From contig NZ_CANMZM010000002.1 of NCBI RefSeq assembly GCF_947502395.1, positions 1-64,000 on the forward strand: a stretch of DNA of 64,000 nt, read 5' to 3'. The stretch is from an uncultured Erythrobacter sp. (GTDB taxonomy: Bacteria > Pseudomonadota > Alphaproteobacteria > Sphingomonadales > Sphingomonadaceae). The notes under the pieces were generated by a model that worked only from the letters and a program-made list of their open reading frames with translations, searched no databases and was not told where the DNA came from. The position numbers were made by a program, and so were the translations under genes. This document shows, one piece after another, positions 26,548 through 34,858 of the stretch (within the stretch, counting starts at the first letter, position 1; each line of letters begins with the position of its first letter).

Positions 26548-27830
26548 TGCGGGTCCGTGAAATAGGCAAGAGGATCATCGAACAGGCGCACATCTGCGCC
26601 CGCGGGTGCAAGCTCGCGCGCGAGGTCTAGTTTCGCAGCCGCTTGCTCTGGCGAAAGCGGGTTTTCCGGGCTGCCAAGCGTGTGTTCAACTGGGTGGGTA
26701 ATGCTGCTGCCGTCGGTCTTTGTGACGGTGAGGCTCTGCGGGAAGAGCGCGTTTCCATCTGTGTTTCCGTCATCAACCAAGCGCACCTTTGCCGCAATCT
26801 CGGCAAGCTTGGGGTCGGCAATGTCTGCAGGCGTGAACCGGCGTGGATCGACCCGCCCGTCGGTCAGCATCAGTGCGCTGAGATAGGGCATGCACAGCCG
26901 CGCCCATGCAGGCGACATCTCGGGTGAATATGCGCGGTCAACGAGGCGGCGAATAAGCGGCGGGCAGGCGAGTTCAATCGCGGCCACTTCGTCCGGATTG
27001 ATCGCAATATCCGCTAATTTGCCGAGCGCGGCATGGCTGGCCCGACCCGATGGGAATGGCTTGGTACTGACCTCGGCGATTCGCCACACCGATCCAAGAT
27101 CGGCGGTGTAGCGGGTGAGGTCGCCACTTTCGAACAGCTGGAAATACCCAAACGGCCCTTCGAGTGGGTCTTTGGGTGCGCCAAATCCCGCGTTTGCAAG
27201 GTCGCTTGCCATAACAGCAGCGCGCGCCGCGTTGGCAATTTGAAACGGGAGCGTCTCGCTGCCCTCAACATGCGCCTGCATGGTGCCGGCCGCGCTCGAA
27301 TAGGCAAGACCGAGCGCATCGGCGAGCGGCGCCCCTTCGATGCGCGCAACCGCGAGCGCTGCGCCCATCACGCCGCAAATGCCGGGGCGGAAAAAACGCA
27401 TCGCGCTGTCGACGCACAGCCCTAAGCCCGATGCGACATCGACGCCAATGGACAGTGCGAGCAATGCCCCCTCAGGGTCGCATCCTCCGCGCCGATCAAT
27501 CGCCGCCCCAAGCGCTGCGGTGGCGACGCTCATCGCGTGGACCACGGCGGGTTCGTGAACACCGTCCCATTCAAGGCAGTGGACGCGGTATCCATTGACG
27601 AACGCAGCAGAGGCAGCGGGAAGCTTCTCGGACGTCCCTAACAGTCTGCTTTCTTCCCCAGCACCAAAGGTCCGTGCAGTTTGCAAGATAGCTTCTTCGC
27701 CTGGTGCGCCTACCGCTGCTGCTCCTATAGCAATGGTGTCGCTGAGCAATCGGACCGCATCGTCGCGCACACCCAAAGGCAGCGTGTGCTGCGCCCCGGC
27801 GAAGGCCAAGATTTGTTCGGTCGGGCTCAT
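26544..27830 (-). CDS. MmgE/PrpD family protein (first of two)
   Basis: About 428 residues of the 2-methylcitrate dehydratase/cis-aconitate decarboxylase/immune-responsive-gene-1 fold. Family segments are VHAMSVATAALGAAID (about 95-110) and a LADALGLAYSSAAGTMQAHVEG stretch (about 185). Members dehydrate, decarboxylate or isomerise branched tricarboxylates and dicarboxylates. The ATG at 27830 overlaps the second MmgE/PrpD gene by ATGA; a GTG at 27839 is also possible. A family member also occurs in the itaconate operon of Pseudomonas aeruginosa. Confidence 0.85.
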   Translation of the reverse strand: MSPTEQILAFAGAQHTLPLGVRDDAVRLLSDTIAIGAAAVGAPGEEAILQTARTFGAGEESRLLGTSEKLPAASAAFVNGYRVHCLEWDGVHEPAVVHAMSVATAALGAAIDRRGGCDPEGALLALSIGVDVASGLGLCVDSAMRFFRPGICGVMGAALAVARIEGAPLADALGLAYSSAAGTMQAHVEGSETLPFQIANAARAAVMASDLANAGFGAPKDPLEGPFGYFQLFESGDLTRYTADLGSVWRIAEVSTKPFPSGRASHAALGKLADIAINPDEVAAIELACPPLIRRLVDRAYSPEMSPAWARLCMPYLSALMLTDGRVDPRRFTPADIADPKLAEIAAKVRLVDDGNTDGNALFPQSLTVTKTDGSSITHPVEHTLGSPENPLSPEQAAAKLDLARELAPAGADVRLFDDPLAYFTDPQ

Positions 27831-29053
27831 GACAGCCACTCCAAGAGCATCGCGTCTATTGCAGACGCATCATCGCCGTGAAGCGCGAGTTCGACTGCCC
27901 GATCTGCTTCGGCAGTTGCGAGGCCACCCCAGTCTGCCAGCGTGCGCATCTTATCGATGATGTGGTTCTGCGAGACGGGCCTTTCGGGGTCGCCCAAAGT
28001 GTCTTTGAGTTCAAATCCGTTGACCCGCGCTCCGAAGTGAGTGGGGTAATTCGCTGTGATTTCAGGATCTTCAGCCACGGTTACCTGAGCCCGCAAATCC
28101 GCGAGCTCAGCGATGGCATCTTCAGTGAAGTCCTCCGGCTTGGCCTGCCGTCCATCAACCACAACCGCGACCGCATGCTGGAGCGAGAATTTGGCTTCGA
28201 GCTCGGTTGCGGGCTCTGGCCGATCACAAAAGGTCAACGCGTCGCGGTACGTCTCAACATAAAAGGGCGCGACCAGCTTCCCTGCTTCACGCGCCTCTAA
28301 GGCCGCATCAATGGCGGGGTGGGCATGGCGGCAGGCCGCAAAAGGCTTGAAGCTGACTTCGTTAATCTGCCAGCTCTTCTGCACCAAGGCAAGTTCACCC
28401 GCCCCTTCGATCATTGCTGCAAAGAGCCCTTGGGGCCCTTCAAGTAAGGCAGCGGGCCCTGTCACTCCAGCGTTGGCATGATGCGCGGCATCAATCCCTG
28501 TCCGCATCGCGTGATATACGTGCCATTGCTTGGTCAGAACATCATCGTGACGCATATGCCAAAAGCCACCAGCAACCGAGCCCGCATTGCCAAGCGCATC
28601 GGTCATATTGTCCTCACCAATGCCAAGCAGCGAGCCAGACGCTGCAGCAGACCCAAACACGCCAGCCGTCGCCGTGGGATGCCAATGCGCATAGTGATGC
28701 GCATCGAGCGTCAAACCGACCGCGATCATCGCTTCATATCCGCGAACGGCCGCCTCAAGCCGCTCGTCCAACGAGACATCGGACTTACTCATCGCTGCTG
28801 GCCAAACCACTGGCCCCGGATGGAGAAGCGCGGCGCGGTGAACATCATCCATCTCGAGCACATTGCCAAGACAGCTCGCTCGCTCCCAACCAGACCCGAA
28901 CAATTTTGCCGCAGCCCCCGCCGCATCCGACTGCCGAGCCCCGGCAACGCAGGCCAACCAATCTAACAAGTGCATTCGCGCACGTGACTTATCGCTTTCA
29001 CTAACGGTACACGCTAGTCCGCGAGAGAGTTGCGAGAGCAGCGGTTCGCTCAT
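27827..29053 (-). CDS. MmgE/PrpD family protein (second of two)
   Basis: About 408 residues from the ATG at 29053. It shares the fold and segments such as MTDALGNAGSVAGGFWHMRHDD with its neighbour but is clearly diverged, so the pair may form a hetero-oligomer or act on two intermediates. It is the first gene of an 11-gene minus-strand operon running to 19286 in which almost every junction is an ATGA-type overlap. Only 41 bases separate it from the divergent gntR-type gene, so the promoter must overlap that regulator's 5' end. Confidence 0.85.
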   Translation of the reverse strand: MSEPLLSQLSRGLACTVSESDKSRARMHLLDWLACVAGARQSDAAGAAAKLFGSGWERASCLGNVLEMDDVHRAALLHPGPVVWPAAMSKSDVSLDERLEAAVRGYEAMIAVGLTLDAHHYAHWHPTATAGVFGSAAASGSLLGIGEDNMTDALGNAGSVAGGFWHMRHDDVLTKQWHVYHAMRTGIDAAHHANAGVTGPAALLEGPQGLFAAMIEGAGELALVQKSWQINEVSFKPFAACRHAHPAIDAALEAREAGKLVAPFYVETYRDALTFCDRPEPATELEAKFSLQHAVAVVVDGRQAKPEDFTEDAIAELADLRAQVTVAEDPEITANYPTHFGARVNGFELKDTLGDPERPVSQNHIIDKMRTLADWGGLATAEADRAVELALHGDDASAIDAMLLEWLS

Positions 29054-29094
29054 ACAGCGATCCTCTGCCTCGAGTTTGCAGATTGGAGATTGAG

Positions 29095-29847
29095 TTGGCC
29101 AACGCCGCCACGCCTCTGAAAAAGAAGACGCCTCGCTACATGCAAGTGGCTGGCGAGTTGCGCGAAGCAATCATCGGCGGCCGGTACGAGAATGGTCAGC
29201 CCTTCCCGACCGAAACCGCGCTGTGCCGTGAGTATGACGTGAGCCGCTTTACCGTGCGTGAGGCACTCAAGCGGCTTGAAATGGAAGGCCTTATATCGCG
29301 CAGACGTGGGTCTGGCACAACGGTTCAACCCGCCTCCGCACGAGGCGGCGCGCTTCATCAGCCGCTGTCCAATGTTGGCGAGCTTCTCCAATATGCCCGC
29401 GATAGCGAAGTCGTCTACAAAGAGATCGCCAATGACACGCTTCCTGCCGAAGTTGCCGAACAGATTGGCGAGGACACCAAGGGCAACTGGCGCAGCTTTC
29501 GCGGCACCCGTAGGCAGGCCGCCGATGCACCTCCCATCGCCGTCACCGACGCCTATTTCCATGAGAGCCTTGGCGGGGCCGTCGATCAGCTGGACTTGGC
29601 AGCGGGCACTTTGTTCAGCCAGATCGAACAATTGGCTGGCGTCACCATCGGCCGCGTCACGCAAGATATTCAGGCGATTGCTGCTGATGCTGAGACCGCC
29701 GATGCCTTGGGCATCGAAAAGGGTTCGCCCGTCTTGCGGATCATCCGCTGCTATCTCGATCCCGCCGGCAAAGTCTACGAGATTTCGGTCAGCCACCACC
29801 CAGGAGACCGGTTCGCCTACGCGATGCATATCGACCTGGACAGCTAA
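29095..29847 (+). CDS. GntR-family regulator, HutC subfamily (UTRA domain)
   Basis: About 250 residues from a TTG at 29095 preceded by TGGAG at six bases; a TTG at 29083 is less well spaced. The N-terminal winged helix reads YMQVAGELREAIIGGRYENG then CREYDVSRFTVREALKRLEMEGLISRR, typical GntR. The C-terminal domain (about 90-245) is UTRA, which binds a pathway metabolite. HutC-type operators have GT-N4-AC spacing, which the TTGTCCGGACAA sites at 17038, 34773, 34813, 39895, 40687, 40731 and 53868 share, so it is the best candidate local repressor. No such site was found in its own 41-base upstream region. Confidence 0.9.
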   Translation: MANAATPLKKKTPRYMQVAGELREAIIGGRYENGQPFPTETALCREYDVSRFTVREALKRLEMEGLISRRRGSGTTVQPASARGGALHQPLSNVGELLQYARDSEVVYKEIANDTLPAEVAEQIGEDTKGNWRSFRGTRRQAADAPPIAVTDAYFHESLGGAVDQLDLAAGTLFSQIEQLAGVTIGRVTQDIQAIAADAETADALGIEKGSPVLRIIRCYLDPAGKVYEISVSHHPGDRFAYAMHIDLDS

Positions 29848-29852
29848 CGCCG

Positions 29853-30932
29853 TCATCTTCCAAGCTCCGGAGTAGCGCCAGGGATCCATTCCTCGCCTAC
29901 AAATCGGATTGGCGGGGCGATGTGATGCGCTCCGTCGCTGCCTTCAACAAGGATTCGGCGTTCAGCAATATGCGGTTCGTCCAGCGCGTCGCGAAAGTTC
30001 AGGACCGGAGCAAACGCGACATCCTTGTCTGTAAACCATTCGACCCACTCATCGCGGGTACGCGTCACAAACGTATCACGCAGGAACTGAATCAACTCAC
30101 CTTGTTCTCCCGCTTCACGCTCCGCGTGCGGGATCAAATCCTCTCGTTTCAGGGCTGCGAGCAGGTTTCGAGCGAACTTGATCTCTCGCCCACCGAGCGC
30201 GACATGCTTGCCATCTGCTGTTTGGTAGACCTGATAAAAGCCTGCACCACCCAATGACCTTTGGCTCGCCGAAACCGGGCTTTCGCCGCCCGCAATAGCG
30301 CTGCCAGCGGTGTGTGCGCACCAGGGCAAAATGCTGTCGAACATCGCGCAATCGATATAGGCGCCCTCGCCTGTGCGATCACGCCCTACCACGGCCATCA
30401 GAACCGCCGACAAAGCCGTAAGCCCTGCGGCCATATCGGCGCTCGGAGCGCCTGGGACCACGGGCATTCCGTCAGGCCCGTCATTGACCGCGAGAAAGCC
30501 TGTTAGAGCCTGTACCGCCATATCGTGTGCAGGATGGTGCGCTAGCGGCCCCTCCTGGCCAAAGGCCGAAATCGAGCAATAGATGATGTCCGGTTTGACT
30601 TGCTTGACCGCGTCGTAATCAAAGCCAAGGCGTTTCATCACGCCGGGCCTAAAGCCTTCGACAAAGACATCGGCCCCTTTGCAAAGCTCGACAAGAGCTG
30701 CTTTTCCTTCCTCGCTCTTGAGATCGAGAACGACGCTTTCCTTGGCACGATTGAGGTTAGCGAACCAGACTGAGTGCCCAGCCTCTTTGGGCTCCATCAT
30801 GCGCGCTGGGTCACCCGCTTGAGGCTCTACCTTGATAACCCTTGCACCTTGATCTGCCATCATGACGGTCATCATCGGCCCAGGCAGAAACTGGGTGAGG
30901 TCGACGACGGTTATTCCGGAAAGCTTGCCCAT
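29853..30932 (-). CDS. Class III (CaiB/BaiF) CoA-transferase, last gene of the 34.7-kb unit
   Basis: 359 residues of the formyl-CoA transferase fold. It begins VVDLTQFLPGPMMTVMMADQGARVIKVEPQ, and the catalytic Asp is in PSADMAAGLTALSAVLMA (about 172). It should move CoA from a donor thioester to a carboxylic acid of the pathway. It lies six bases after the next CoA-transferase gene and converges on the gntR-type gene with a five-base gap. Confidence 0.9.
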   Translation of the reverse strand: MGKLSGITVVDLTQFLPGPMMTVMMADQGARVIKVEPQAGDPARMMEPKEAGHSVWFANLNRAKESVVLDLKSEEGKAALVELCKGADVFVEGFRPGVMKRLGFDYDAVKQVKPDIIYCSISAFGQEGPLAHHPAHDMAVQALTGFLAVNDGPDGMPVVPGAPSADMAAGLTALSAVLMAVVGRDRTGEGAYIDCAMFDSILPWCAHTAGSAIAGGESPVSASQRSLGGAGFYQVYQTADGKHVALGGREIKFARNLLAALKREDLIPHAEREAGEQGELIQFLRDTFVTRTRDEWVEWFTDKDVAFAPVLNFRDALDEPHIAERRILVEGSDGAHHIAPPIRFVGEEWIPGATPELGR

Positions 30933-30938
30933 AGTGCG

Positions 30939-32141
30939 TCAGATGATGCCGCCTGAGCGCATTTTTGCAATGTCCTCAGTCGAATATCCCAAATCCTCAA
31001 GGATAGCATCGCTGTCTGCGCCAAGGGTTGGTGCAGTACGGTTGGGAAGGCGTTTGCCGTCAAGCTTGATCGGGCTTGCCAGCACGTCAATCGAACCCTT
31101 CTCAGGATGCGGCACTTGATCGCGCATTCCGATGGTCCTGAGCCACGGATTGTCGAGCGCATCGCCGAGCTCATAGACCGGAGCCACAGGCACAAATCCG
31201 GCCAGCAGGTTCTGCCAATGCGCCATGGGTTCCTTCAAGAATTCCTCGTCGAGCAACTGGGTGAGGACCTCTCGGTGTTCCAGACGGTCAGCATTCTTCG
31301 CAAAGCGCGGATCATCACGCAGGTCTTCGCGCCCGATCCGATCTACGAGAATGTCCCAGAATTTGGGAAGCTGGCACATGACGAACATCCAGCCGTCCTT
31401 AGCCTTGAACATCTGGCTGGGCGTTGCTGTGGGGTGAGCGCTGCGCGGGGTGCGCGAGGTTTCGTCGCCCTCATTCATATACCACAGCGCGGGATAGCTA
31501 GTTTGATGCACCGCCGCGGAGAGGAGGTCAATGTCGACATCACGGCCTTTCCCCGTGCGCTGCGCGTCGACCAAGGCCGATAGCAACCCAATCGTGAACA
31601 GCGTGCCGGTCATAAAGTCGACCATCGAGAGGCCCATACGCTGCGGCTCGCCGCCGGGCTCTCCGGTTACCGCGCAATAGCCCGCCTCGGCCTGCATGAG
31701 ATAGTCATATCCCGGCCATGTAGCCCGCTCATTATCGCGGCCATAGGCTGACAAATGCGCGCAAACGAGGGCGGGGTTGATGTCCTTTAACGCGTCATAG
31801 GTCAGGCCCAATTTCTCCGGCAGATCACCGCGCATATTGTTCGCGACCACATGGCTTTTCGCAGCCAGTGCTTTGAAAACCTGCTGCCCCTCTTCGCTGC
31901 GAAGGTCGAGCGTGAGAGATTTTTTATTGAGGTTAAACGACTGAAAATAAAGACTTTCACCCTCGCTCAGAAAATGCGGGCCAACCGCCCTTGCGGTGTC
32001 ACCTCCACCTTTGCCGCCTTTGCGCGGTGGCTCGATCTTGATCACCTCAGCGCCAAGCTGGGCTAGGTGCATCGTGCCATAGGGCCCAGCGCCATATTGC
32101 TCAGCGCTGATAACCCGAAAGCCCTTGAGTGGGAGGTGCAT
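30939..32141 (-). CDS. Class III (CaiB/BaiF) CoA-transferase, possible itaconate-type
   Basis: 400 residues. The N-terminus is GFRVISAEQYGAGPYGTMHLAQLGAEVIKIEPP, and the catalytic Asp is in SMVDFMTGTLFTIGLLSAL (about 179). A gene of this family starts known itaconate pathways by forming itaconyl-CoA from succinyl-CoA. Here it is followed upstream in the same operon by acyl-CoA dehydrogenase, MaoC and CitE homologues, the same family set as in those operons. The actual acid is unknown. Confidence 0.9.
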   Translation of the reverse strand: MHLPLKGFRVISAEQYGAGPYGTMHLAQLGAEVIKIEPPRKGGKGGGDTARAVGPHFLSEGESLYFQSFNLNKKSLTLDLRSEEGQQVFKALAAKSHVVANNMRGDLPEKLGLTYDALKDINPALVCAHLSAYGRDNERATWPGYDYLMQAEAGYCAVTGEPGGEPQRMGLSMVDFMTGTLFTIGLLSALVDAQRTGKGRDVDIDLLSAAVHQTSYPALWYMNEGDETSRTPRSAHPTATPSQMFKAKDGWMFVMCQLPKFWDILVDRIGREDLRDDPRFAKNADRLEHREVLTQLLDEEFLKEPMAHWQNLLAGFVPVAPVYELGDALDNPWLRTIGMRDQVPHPEKGSIDVLASPIKLDGKRLPNRTAPTLGADSDAILEDLGYSTEDIAKMRSGGII

Positions 32142-32159
32142 CGCTCTGCCGCGCCCGGA

Positions 32160-33359
32160 CTAAATCTGGTTTTCTTTGAGATGCTGTTTGGCAATAATCA
32201 TCCGCTGCATTTCGTTGGTCCCCTCACCAATGCACATCAACATGCTGTCCCGGTAATAACGCTCGATATCGTACTCCTTGGAATAGGAGTAGCCGCCGTA
32301 AATCCGCATCGCTTCCTGACTGTTTTCGACCGCCGCTTCGGAGGCGAAATATTTGGCGATGCCCGCCTCTTTGTCGCAGCGCTCACCCTTGTCGTAGGCA
32401 ACCGATGCATCGAGCGTCAGCAGGCGCGCCGCGCGTGCCCGCGTCACCATTTCTCCGAGTTTGAGCTGAATAGCTTGGTGCTGCGCAATCGGCTTGCCCA
32501 TGGTCTCGCGCTGCTGAGCGTATTCGGTCGCAAGGCGCAGTGAACCTTCGGCGAGGCCCACACCACGAGCCGCCACATTGATCCGGCCAAGCTCAAGCCC
32601 GCCGGTCGCTTGGAAGAAGCCCTGCCCCTCGACGCCGCCGATCAACTGATCTGCCGGAATGACATAGTCTTCCATGATAAGCTCAGCGCTATCGATCGAC
32701 TTATAGCCGAGCTTGTCGAACTTTTTGCCGGTGGAGAGGCCCCCAGAATCATTGGCGCGCTTGTCGGCGATGAAAAGGCTCATACCCTTGTAGCGCGGGT
32801 TTGCATCGGGATCGGTCTTCACCAGCATGGCAAAGCAATCACCGTTCAAAGCGTTGGAAATCCACGTCTTGGTGCCGTTGAGAACGTAATCGCCGTCCTC
32901 GTTCTTCTTGGCCACCGTGCGGATCGCCTGAAGGTCGGTCCCCGCATTGGGCTCTGTCAGCGCAAGGCCGCCGCGAATTTCGCCGGTCGCAAATTTGGGC
33001 AGCCATTTCATCTTCTGTTCTGGCGTACCAAAACGCTCTACGGCTGCCGCCATAATGAGATGCGAGTTAAAAATGCCGGTGATCGCCATCCAATAGCTGG
33101 AGATGCGCATCACGATCTTGGCATAGGTCGTCGCAGGCAGACCAAGGCCGCCGTATTCCTGACCAATAGTGGCGCCGAACAGGCCCATCTCGGCCATCTG
33201 TTGGACCAGTTTTTCCGGCCAGATATCGCCGTGATCGTGGTCTTTCACGACAGGGATCACCTCACGCTCCAGCCAGCGATCAATCGCGTCCATAAAGGCG
33301 CGCTCTTCATCGGGATCGATGGTGCGGATCTGGTTCTCTAGCACTGCGGCGGTGGCCAT
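32160..33359 (-). CDS. Acyl-CoA dehydrogenase
   Basis: 399 residues with the full three-domain FAD acyl-CoA dehydrogenase layout: FGATIGQEYGGLGLPATTYAKI, FAD-binding LALTEPNAGTDLQAIRT, TKTWISNA, and near the C-terminus IYGGYSYSKEYDIERYYRDS and GEGTNEMQRMIIAKQHL, with the Glu of EGT as the expected catalytic base (about 378). It introduces a double bond into an acyl-CoA, perhaps a methylsuccinyl- or glutaryl-type thioester. It is co-directional between the CoA-transferase and MaoC genes. Confidence 0.93.
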   Translation of the reverse strand: MATAAVLENQIRTIDPDEERAFMDAIDRWLEREVIPVVKDHDHGDIWPEKLVQQMAEMGLFGATIGQEYGGLGLPATTYAKIVMRISSYWMAITGIFNSHLIMAAAVERFGTPEQKMKWLPKFATGEIRGGLALTEPNAGTDLQAIRTVAKKNEDGDYVLNGTKTWISNALNGDCFAMLVKTDPDANPRYKGMSLFIADKRANDSGGLSTGKKFDKLGYKSIDSAELIMEDYVIPADQLIGGVEGQGFFQATGGLELGRINVAARGVGLAEGSLRLATEYAQQRETMGKPIAQHQAIQLKLGEMVTRARAARLLTLDASVAYDKGERCDKEAGIAKYFASEAAVENSQEAMRIYGGYSYSKEYDIERYYRDSMLMCIGEGTNEMQRMIIAKQHLKENQI

Positions 33360-33379
33360 TGTCTTAGTCCTCTAAAGTC

Positions 33380-33889
33380 TTAGTCGTCGAGCGAGCCAAA
33401 GCCGCGACGCCACACCAAAACGGTGCGCTTATAATGGCTTACCATTTCGCCATGCTGGTTTTTGGCAATCGTCTTGAAGGTCACAATGCCTTGTTCTGGG
33501 CGGCTCTTGCTTTCGCGTTTCTCCAGAACCTCGCTCTCACAATAGAGCGTGTCGCCAACAAACAGCGGCTTGGTCATACGCACTTCGTCCCAGCCAAGAT
33601 TGGCAATCGCCTTACCGCTCGTGTCTGACACGCTCATGCCTGTCATCAACGCGATGGTGAATGGGCTCACCACAAGCGGCTTACCGAATTCGGTGTCCTT
33701 GGAAAGCTCATAATCGAAATGCGCCGGGTGCGTGTTCATCGTGAGCAGCGTAAACCACACATTGTCGGCATCCGTAATGGTGCGTCCGGGTCGGTGCTCA
33801 TAGACATGTCCGACTTCGAAATCTTCGAAGTAGCGCCCTTGCACCTCGCGGAAACGACCCGGTGCAACTTCAATAACTCCATCACGCAT
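33380..33889 (-). CDS. MaoC-like enoyl-CoA hydratase
   Basis: 169-residue hot-dog-fold protein. The hydratase-type region is RTITDADNVWFTLLTMNTHP (about 35-54) with an Asp and a downstream His, near family spacing. Mesaconyl-CoA and itaconyl-CoA hydratases belong to this family and size class. It precedes the dehydrogenase and follows the CitE-type lyase gene by 14 bases, so hydration followed by lyase cleavage is the expected order. Confidence 0.88.
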   Translation of the reverse strand: MRDGVIEVAPGRFREVQGRYFEDFEVGHVYEHRPGRTITDADNVWFTLLTMNTHPAHFDYELSKDTEFGKPLVVSPFTIALMTGMSVSDTSGKAIANLGWDEVRMTKPLFVGDTLYCESEVLEKRESKSRPEQGIVTFKTIAKNQHGEMVSHYKRTVLVWRRGFGSLDD

Positions 33890-33903
33890 GTTGATGCGTC
33901 TCC

Positions 33904-34752
33904 TCAGTTCCCGGCGCGCGCAAGCACGGCCCTGTATTTCTTCACAAACGGCGCCTCGAGCATCTTACCCTTGAACCGGATCGCGCGTTCACCACCTGCC
34001 TTGTAGGCATCAAGCGCTTCGCGGGCTTCGGCGATTTCCTGTTCGCTCGGCGCGAAAGCTGCGTTGGCGTGCGGCACCTGGCCCGGGTGGATAACGGCCT
34101 TGCACAGGAAGCCGAGCGCGGCGGCGCGCGCACATTCCACAGCAAAACCCTCTTCGTCATCGAGGTGAATATAGGGCACATCGATCGCTGGCTTGCCCGC
34201 TTCTGCGCAGGCCAAAACCATTGCGTGGCGCGCGCCCAAAAGCGGGTCCCAAGCAAGGTCAACACCCAGTTCGCTGGAGAAGTCCGCCCCACCAAGCATT
34301 AGTGCCGACACCTTGGCGTGGCTGACAATTTCGAGCGCGTGACGGAGGCCACGCGGAGTTTCGACCAGTGGCACAAGGTCCGGACAGCGTTCGCCCAGAA
34401 CGCCTGCAACGACATCGAGCTCGACTGCAGATTCCACCATCGGCACCATCAGAACGGATGGCAGCACCGCAGTGTCACCCATAGCCGCTAAGTCGCGCAC
34501 ACCGGCCAGAGTGGTTACCGCGTTAATTCGGATACCCCAGCCCTCGGGTGCATCAGATACATGCGCGAGAGCAGCCTCGCGTGCGCTCTCTTTATCTTCG
34601 GTCGCAACTGCGTCCTCAAGGTCAATAACGGTTAGTCTCGCGCCAGCCGCTTTAGCCTTCGCGAACCGGTCCGGCCTTGAGCCGGGAACAAACAAAAGAC
34701 TCGCTGCAGAAAACACGCCGCTCAGTTCCACTCCTTGACTTTGCAAATCCAA
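33904..34752 (-). CDS. CitE/HpcH-type CoA-ester lyase
   Basis: 282-residue TIM-barrel lyase related to citrate lyase beta subunit, malyl-CoA and citramalyl-CoA lyases. SLLFVPGSRPDRFAKA is the CoA-binding N-terminal motif, VIDLEDAVA (about 48) and VPLVETPRGL, GGADFSSELG hold the metal and substrate residues. It would split a beta-hydroxyacyl-CoA such as citramalyl-CoA into acetyl-CoA and pyruvate-like products. The start is unclear: TTG at 34752 has no good box, and GTG at 34716 follows an AAGGAG box at a long distance. It is the first gene of the five-gene minus-strand operon read from operators 2 and 3. Confidence 0.88.
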   Translation of the reverse strand: MDLQSQGVELSGVFSAASLLFVPGSRPDRFAKAKAAGARLTVIDLEDAVATEDKESAREAALAHVSDAPEGWGIRINAVTTLAGVRDLAAMGDTAVLPSVLMVPMVESAVELDVVAGVLGERCPDLVPLVETPRGLRHALEIVSHAKVSALMLGGADFSSELGVDLAWDPLLGARHAMVLACAEAGKPAIDVPYIHLDDEEGFAVECARAAALGFLCKAVIHPGQVPHANAAFAPSEQEIAEAREALDAYKAGGERAIRFKGKMLEAPFVKKYRAVLARAGN

Positions 34753-34772
34753 CCCAAACTTCAGCCTTCACA

Positions 34773-34788
34773 ATTTGTCCGGACAAAT
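34773..34788. promoter_or_regulatory. Operator ATTTGTCCGGACAAAT, site 2
   Basis: A perfect 16-base palindrome in the divergent promoter between the CitE-type lyase operon (minus) and the DUF1838 gene (plus). On the minus strand a TTGACT (34793-34798) would place this site over the spacer and -10 region of the lyase promoter, which fits repression. Site 3 lies 39 bases away. Confidence 0.8.
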
Positions 34789-34812
34789 ATAAAGTCAAGG
34801 ACGAAATGCTTA

Positions 34813-34828
34813 AATGTCCGGACAAATC
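34813..34828. promoter_or_regulatory. Operator AAATGTCCGGACAAAT, site 3
   Basis: Second copy in the same divergent region, with one asymmetric position, centred 39 bases from site 2 and 31 bases before the ATG of the DUF1838 gene. Two spaced sites suggest cooperative binding or looping. Confidence 0.75.
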
Positions 34829-34858
34829 CGGTCAGGTTCGAAATTTCGGAGAGATCAC

